Source of the DNA: Darksidea phi
Taxonomy: Eukaryota; Ascomycota; Dothideomycetes; Pleosporales; Lentitheciaceae
Assembly: GCA_030770425.1 (NCBI GenBank)
Contig: JASJFT010000461.1
Location: 1 to 12,117 of the forward strand
Direction of reading: 5' to 3'
Length of the DNA stretch: 12,117 nt
The position numbers and the translations under genes were made by a program. A model generated the notes under the pieces. That model was not told where the DNA came from, made no database searches, and saw nothing but the letters and a program-made list of their open reading frames with translations. Shown one piece after another: positions 8,881 through 12,117 of the stretch. How positions within the stretch are numbered: position 1 is the first letter of the stretch; every line of letters starts with the position of its first letter.

Positions 8881-11466
8881 GTAAATAAGAGAAAGATCTA
8901 AGATTAAAAGCTTAGGAATACTAAAGACTAGAATAGTCTTACTAAGATACTAGCGTCTAAATTCTTAATATAAATTATCTAATTCTATCTTCTTTACTAG
9001 ACCGTCGTCGACGTCTATACTTTCTCTTCTTATCTTATACTATTTATCTATAAAGGTAGTAAGTAGAATTATTAAAATATACTACCTAGAGTTTAATAGA
9101 TTATTAAGGTACTTATAAATAACTACTCTATATTTCGAGGCGATAATAAGCTTATCTTCTAATAGGTTATCCTAGTAAGTTATAATACTCTTTAGACTAA
9201 AAATAGGCCCTATATCTTCTATAAGTACCTTCTTAAGAAGGGAAATATTAGCTAGAAGATAACTAAAGAGAATAGTTAGGAATATATAGTTAATAAGGAT
9301 AGAAAACTAATATATCTATTTAATCTTAGTAGTTACTTCTAAGTAGGTATACTTAATAAATACTAATATATAAAGAATTTCTAGGTATACTTATCTTTTA
9401 CTATTTAGTTCTTAGAATTACCCTAGGTTCTATTAGTTACGGCAACGTCTATCCTATAAAGATTTAGTAATTTTAAGGGTTTACTATCGTTTATCTAAAA
9501 CCTAGATAATAATTAAGAGGCTAAGAGGATAATTAATTTAAATACTCTTAATAATCCTTATAAGCTTAATACGGCGACTAGTTATCTTTTATAACTAGAG
9601 TAGATTCGATTCTACTATATCTATACTATATTTTAAAGATTCGTTACTAACTCCCTTAGTTCTACTAAGATTAGAAGACGTATTATACTAATCTAGGCCG
9701 TTTATATAATTTAATATAACTATATCTTAGAGTATATAGTTTATCCTAATAGAAGAATATATTATATTAATAATTTAATATTATAATCTACTACGCTATA
9801 AGTCTATCTTAAGAACGACCTCTTTTTCTAGACTATCTATAACTAGGTTATATCTTATTATATCTATACTCTTTACGACTTTAATAATAGAGATAAAGAT
9901 ACTAAGTAATTATTTATTAATAGTCGTAGTACTTAAATTCTTAATCTCCTTAATATTTATCTACTACTTTACTTTACTAACGATATATATTATATTTATA
10001 TCCTAGATAAGAATAATCTAGTAAATAAGAGAGATAAGTATATATAGTAAAAGAAGAATTCGTATATTACTAAGTATAAAGCTCTCTTTAAGAGGAAAGA
10101 TATAAAGAATTTTCTAGTAAAGTTACTTAAGAATATTAAGATAATAATAGAGAGAGATAGTAATAGTAAGATTATTAAAGGGTAGAAAGATATTAATAAT
10201 ATATATATAGTAGAAATAGTTAATTAGTTTATCTCTATATCTATCTAACTTCGAGTCCTTCTTATAACTATATACTTCTAAGTAGAGGAGTTAGATAAAA
10301 AGGTCTTAATATTTATTTAGTCGTCTTAGGAATAGATATTCCTAATTATTATTCTTTAAGTACTAGGAGTAGAGGCTAAGTCTATTATATTAACTACTAT
10401 AACGGAAGCTAAGATAAATATCGTTACCTATTTTAATATATTACTCTAGTACTATACGAATCTAACTAGAATTAATATATAAGTAGAAGAAGTTAAGACT
10501 CTTATATTAAGCTATTATATAAATACTAAACTAAATCTTTATAATATATACTATTTTATATATATATTCTTCTAACTATTATTATATTCTATTTATATAT
10601 AGTATTATAGTAGAATTATATAATTTAGCTAATACTATTCTTATCTTATTCTAACCTACTATATTAAAAATATCTTTAATATATATTAGATATTAGATTA
10701 TACCTCTAATATATTAGTAAAAATAGTAGTACTTCTATATAGTTAATCTACTAACGACGAGAAGAAAGAAGAGAATATAGACGACTAGGTATACTTTAGT
10801 CTAGTAAATCTTAATACTTTCTATATATACGAGGATTATATTTAGAATACTAGTAATACTAATTTCCTATTTAAGGTAAAGAAGAAGAGTACTAAGCTAA
10901 ATAAGAATAATATAGTACTATATATTATAAACCTCTACTTAGACTATATAATTACGATAATAGAAATAGAAGATAGTAGGGTCTAGCTTTAGAAGGGTAA
11001 AACGATCTTTATCTTATATAAAGACCTACTATTAAGTATCTATACTATCCTATAAAAGCTAGTATCTAAGTATCTATTTATATATAATACTAAAGATATA
11101 AATAAAATTAACTTTAAATATATTAAGTAATAAAAGATAAAAGTAGGTAATATATCGTTAATAATACTAAAGAATAAGGAGGAAAGTATAGTATTATTAC
11201 TACTAAATACTTTAATACGGGGTAGAATAATAAAGAAAAAAAAAAGACCTAGATATAAACTACTAAAGTAAGTAGCTATAATAAAGAGAATACTAGAATC
11301 TAATACGACTATAGTAGAAGTTAAGACTACTAATAATAAGATATCTAAGCCTAAGGATTAGACTACTAATAATAAGGTAACTAAGTCTAAGAATTAGACT
11401 AATACGAAGAAGATAATTAACGCTAAGAGTAGCCCTACTTTAAAGAAGAAGGCTAAGAAGAATTAG
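8881..11466 (+). pseudogene. RIP-destroyed SNF2-family helicase/ATPase relic E
   Basis: Read in register with position 1, with TAG/TAA as former Gln/Trp, several SNF2/SF2 signatures appear in the right order. About 9166-9198: VILVSYNTL, like motif Ib (VVLTSYxTL). 9433-9480: LLVTATSIL followed by a FKGLLSFI-like segment, matching motif III (LLLTATPxxN...DFxGLLxFL). 10297-10335: DKKVLMFI then S-S-W-E, matching motif IV. 10507-10539: L-S-Y-Y-x(5)-L-N-L, matching motif V. 10600-10632: Q-x-x-S-R-x(5)-Q, matching motif VI (QAxxRxxRxxQ) with the arginine-finger S-R codons at 10609-10614. Stop-free runs at 10054-10182, 10846-10983 and 11134-11268 support the phase. A Walker A motif and the DExH box are not clear in this frame. 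A neighbouring frame near 9320-9365 (L-V-V-T-S-K...L-M-N-T-N) may hold the degraded motif II, implying an indel or intron. The C-terminus is Lys-rich with 12-codon repeats. The N-terminal boundary and exact stop are uncertain (further TAA/TAG cluster at 11491-11502). Such helicases are common in fungal subtelomeres and mobile elements. Confidence 0.6.
11326..11397 (+). repeat. Two tandem 36-nt units (12 codons) near the end of relic E
   Basis: Units at 11326-11361 and 11362-11397 both begin ACTACTAATAATAAG and end in a TAG that was probably CAG. In relic E's frame they read T-T-N-N-K-x-x-K-x-K-[DN]-Q. A partial third copy (ACTAATACGAAGAAG) follows, then an A/K-rich tail to about 11466. A 36-nt in-frame period supports a former low-complexity basic C-terminus. 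Confidence 0.85.
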
Positions 11467-11798
11467 TTAATATACCTACTAGTAGCTAACTAATAGTAAT
11501 AGGGATAGTTATTAGGTTTAGTACTTAAGTAGTTAAAATTAGGGGAGACTTTAGACGTAGATTCTATCTTAGCTTTCTTACCTAGGTAAGGGTTAGTAGG
11601 GAATAGGGTTAGTATACTTATTTATTAAAGAATTAGCTATCTTTTAACTATATAATCCTTTTAACTTAATAGTAACGTAAACTCTATTATTTATTTTCTA
11701 CGTAAAAGTCTTAGATACTACTCTCGTTATTAAACTATATATATAGTCTAGTATTTAGAATACTAAAATAGTTATCTACCTATTAAAGAAGAGAGGGG
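11467..11798. other. Gene-free interval between relic E and the last palindrome
   Basis: No coding frame is supported here. AAGGGTTAGTAGGGAATAGGGTTAG at about 11588-11612 contains two GGGTTAG words, resembling degenerate interstitial telomere repeat. This may be chance in G-rich sequence. Confidence 0.45.
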
Positions 11799-11836
11799 GG
11801 GTTTAGAAAAGAGTTAATCTACTCTTTTCTAAACCC
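11799..11836. repeat. Perfect 16-bp palindrome, telomere-proximal copy
   Basis: GGGTTTAGAAAAGAGT (11799-11814) and its exact reverse complement (11821-11836) flank the loop TAATCT. A GAGAGGGG run precedes it and a TTCCTTCCCTC run follows. It is the cleanest member of the family and lies about 195 bp from the telomere. Confidence 0.92.
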
Positions 11837-12029
11837 TTCCTTCCCTCTTTACCCTTCTCTACTAAGACCTAATCTAGTATAATTAGCCTTAGTCCCTTCT
11901 AATAGATTACGTAATTAGGATAGTCGATATTCGTTTTTATATTTATAGATATAGATCTTCTCTTTTCTAATCTCCTTTTTTTTCTTATACTCTTCTCCTT
12001 TATATCTTAATCCTATTATATACGATATA
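11837..12029. other. Pyrimidine-rich subtelomere-telomere junction
   Basis: This interval is C/T-rich on the plus strand (e.g. TTCCTTCCCTC, CTCCTTTTTTTTC) and carries no gene. CpA and TpG are absent right up to the first telomere repeat, so RIP reached the chromosome tip. Confidence 0.6.
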
Positions 12030-12117
12030 GGGTTAGGGTTAGGGTTAGGGTTAGGGTTAGGGTTAGGGTTAGGGTTAGGGTTAGGGTGAGGGTTAGGGTT
12101 AGGGTGAGGGTTATGTT
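12030..12117 (+). repeat. Telomere repeat array (TTAGGG)n at the right chromosome end
   Basis: After an initial GGG, nine TTAGGG units run from 12033 to 12086. They are followed by TGAGGG (12087), two TTAGGG, another TGAGGG (12105) and a terminal TTATGTT. The orientation (G-rich strand 5' to 3' toward the window's end) is that of a right chromosome terminus, not an interstitial block. The two TGAGGG units and the final TTATGTT sit near the contig edge and could be sequencing errors or telomerase variants. Confidence 0.98.

Larger units (their letters stand above)
1..12029. other. RIP-saturated subtelomeric region (CpA/TpG eliminated)
   Basis: By eye on both strands, the only CA or TG dinucleotides before the telomere are TG at 2404-2405, CA at 2525-2526, TG at 7515-7516 and CA at 9443-9444. 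CpG (many ACG, TCG, GCG), CpT and CpC are common, so this is not general loss of C. TpA is extremely frequent and CTAG, TATA and TAGTA strings are everywhere. This is the known product of fungal repeat-induced point mutation, which turns C to T mainly in the CpA context of duplicated DNA. The change is uniform from base 1 to the telomere, so the whole interval was part of a repeated sequence or lay inside the spread of RIP. Consequences: no TGA, essentially no ATG, and pervasive TAA/TAG in every frame. Confidence 0.96.

Noticed and set aside
1..12029. Many long open frames if TAA/TAG are read through, suggesting an alternative genetic code
   Set aside because: The absence of TGA and the read-through appearance are by-products of CpA/TpG removal. 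ATG is missing as well, and all frames on both strands share the property, so stop reassignment is not needed.
1..12029. Mitochondrial or AT-rich endosymbiont DNA
   Set aside because: A nuclear TTAGGG telomere, retained CpG and the specific loss of CA/TG fit RIP. No rRNA, tRNA or respiratory genes are seen.

Overview
This is a chromosome end from a filamentous ascomycete (Pezizomycotina-like), destroyed by repeat-induced point mutation (RIP). The window ends in a (TTAGGG)n telomere from 12030, with the G-rich strand running toward the terminus. In the 12 kb before it, reading both strands by eye, I find only four CpA/TpG dinucleotides (TG at 2404 and 7515, CA at 2525 and 9443), where about a thousand would be expected at this base composition. 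CpG, CpT and CpC are retained. This is the mark of strict CpA-to-TpA RIP carried to saturation. As a result there is no TGA codon, almost no ATG on either strand, and every frame is full of TAA/TAG. No intact protein gene is present.

The old reading frames can still be followed if TAG is read as former CAG or TGG, TAA as former CAA, and ATA as possibly former ATG or ACA. Because TGA cannot occur, openness alone proves nothing. I relied on long stop-free runs, in-frame tandem repeats and recognisable motifs. Layout: (A) a long plus-strand relic at about 94-4518 with a basic AT-hook-like N-terminus and an Arg-rich C-terminus made of two 25-codon repeats. (B) A 1.08-kb unit at 4597-5673 bounded by two 150-bp direct repeats, enclosing a weak minus-strand Lys/Glu-rich relic. 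(C) A gene-poor stretch at 5674-6717 with a foldback/MITE-like element and hairpins. (D) A second plus-strand relic at about 6718-8628, not recognised. (E) A third plus-strand relic at about 8881-11466 that I read as a SNF2-family helicase/ATPase (motifs Ib, III, IV, V and VI are visible) with a Lys-rich repeated tail. (F) A pyrimidine-rich subtelomere and the telomere.

A palindromic motif (G-run, then TTTAGAAAAGAGTAGATT, then its reverse complement and a C/T-rich arm) lies just downstream of all three plus-strand relics (4555, 8733, 11799) and recurs at 5483, 5871, 6252 and 6483. It punctuates the locus and may be the end of a mobile element or a foldback element family. The three same-strand gene relics, the helicase, the shared palindromes and the telomere-proximal position suggest a multi-copy subtelomeric module. 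RIP acts only on repeats, so other copies should exist or have existed at other chromosome ends. Gene assignments here are inferences from degraded sequence. The RIP signature, repeats, palindromes and telomere are seen directly.
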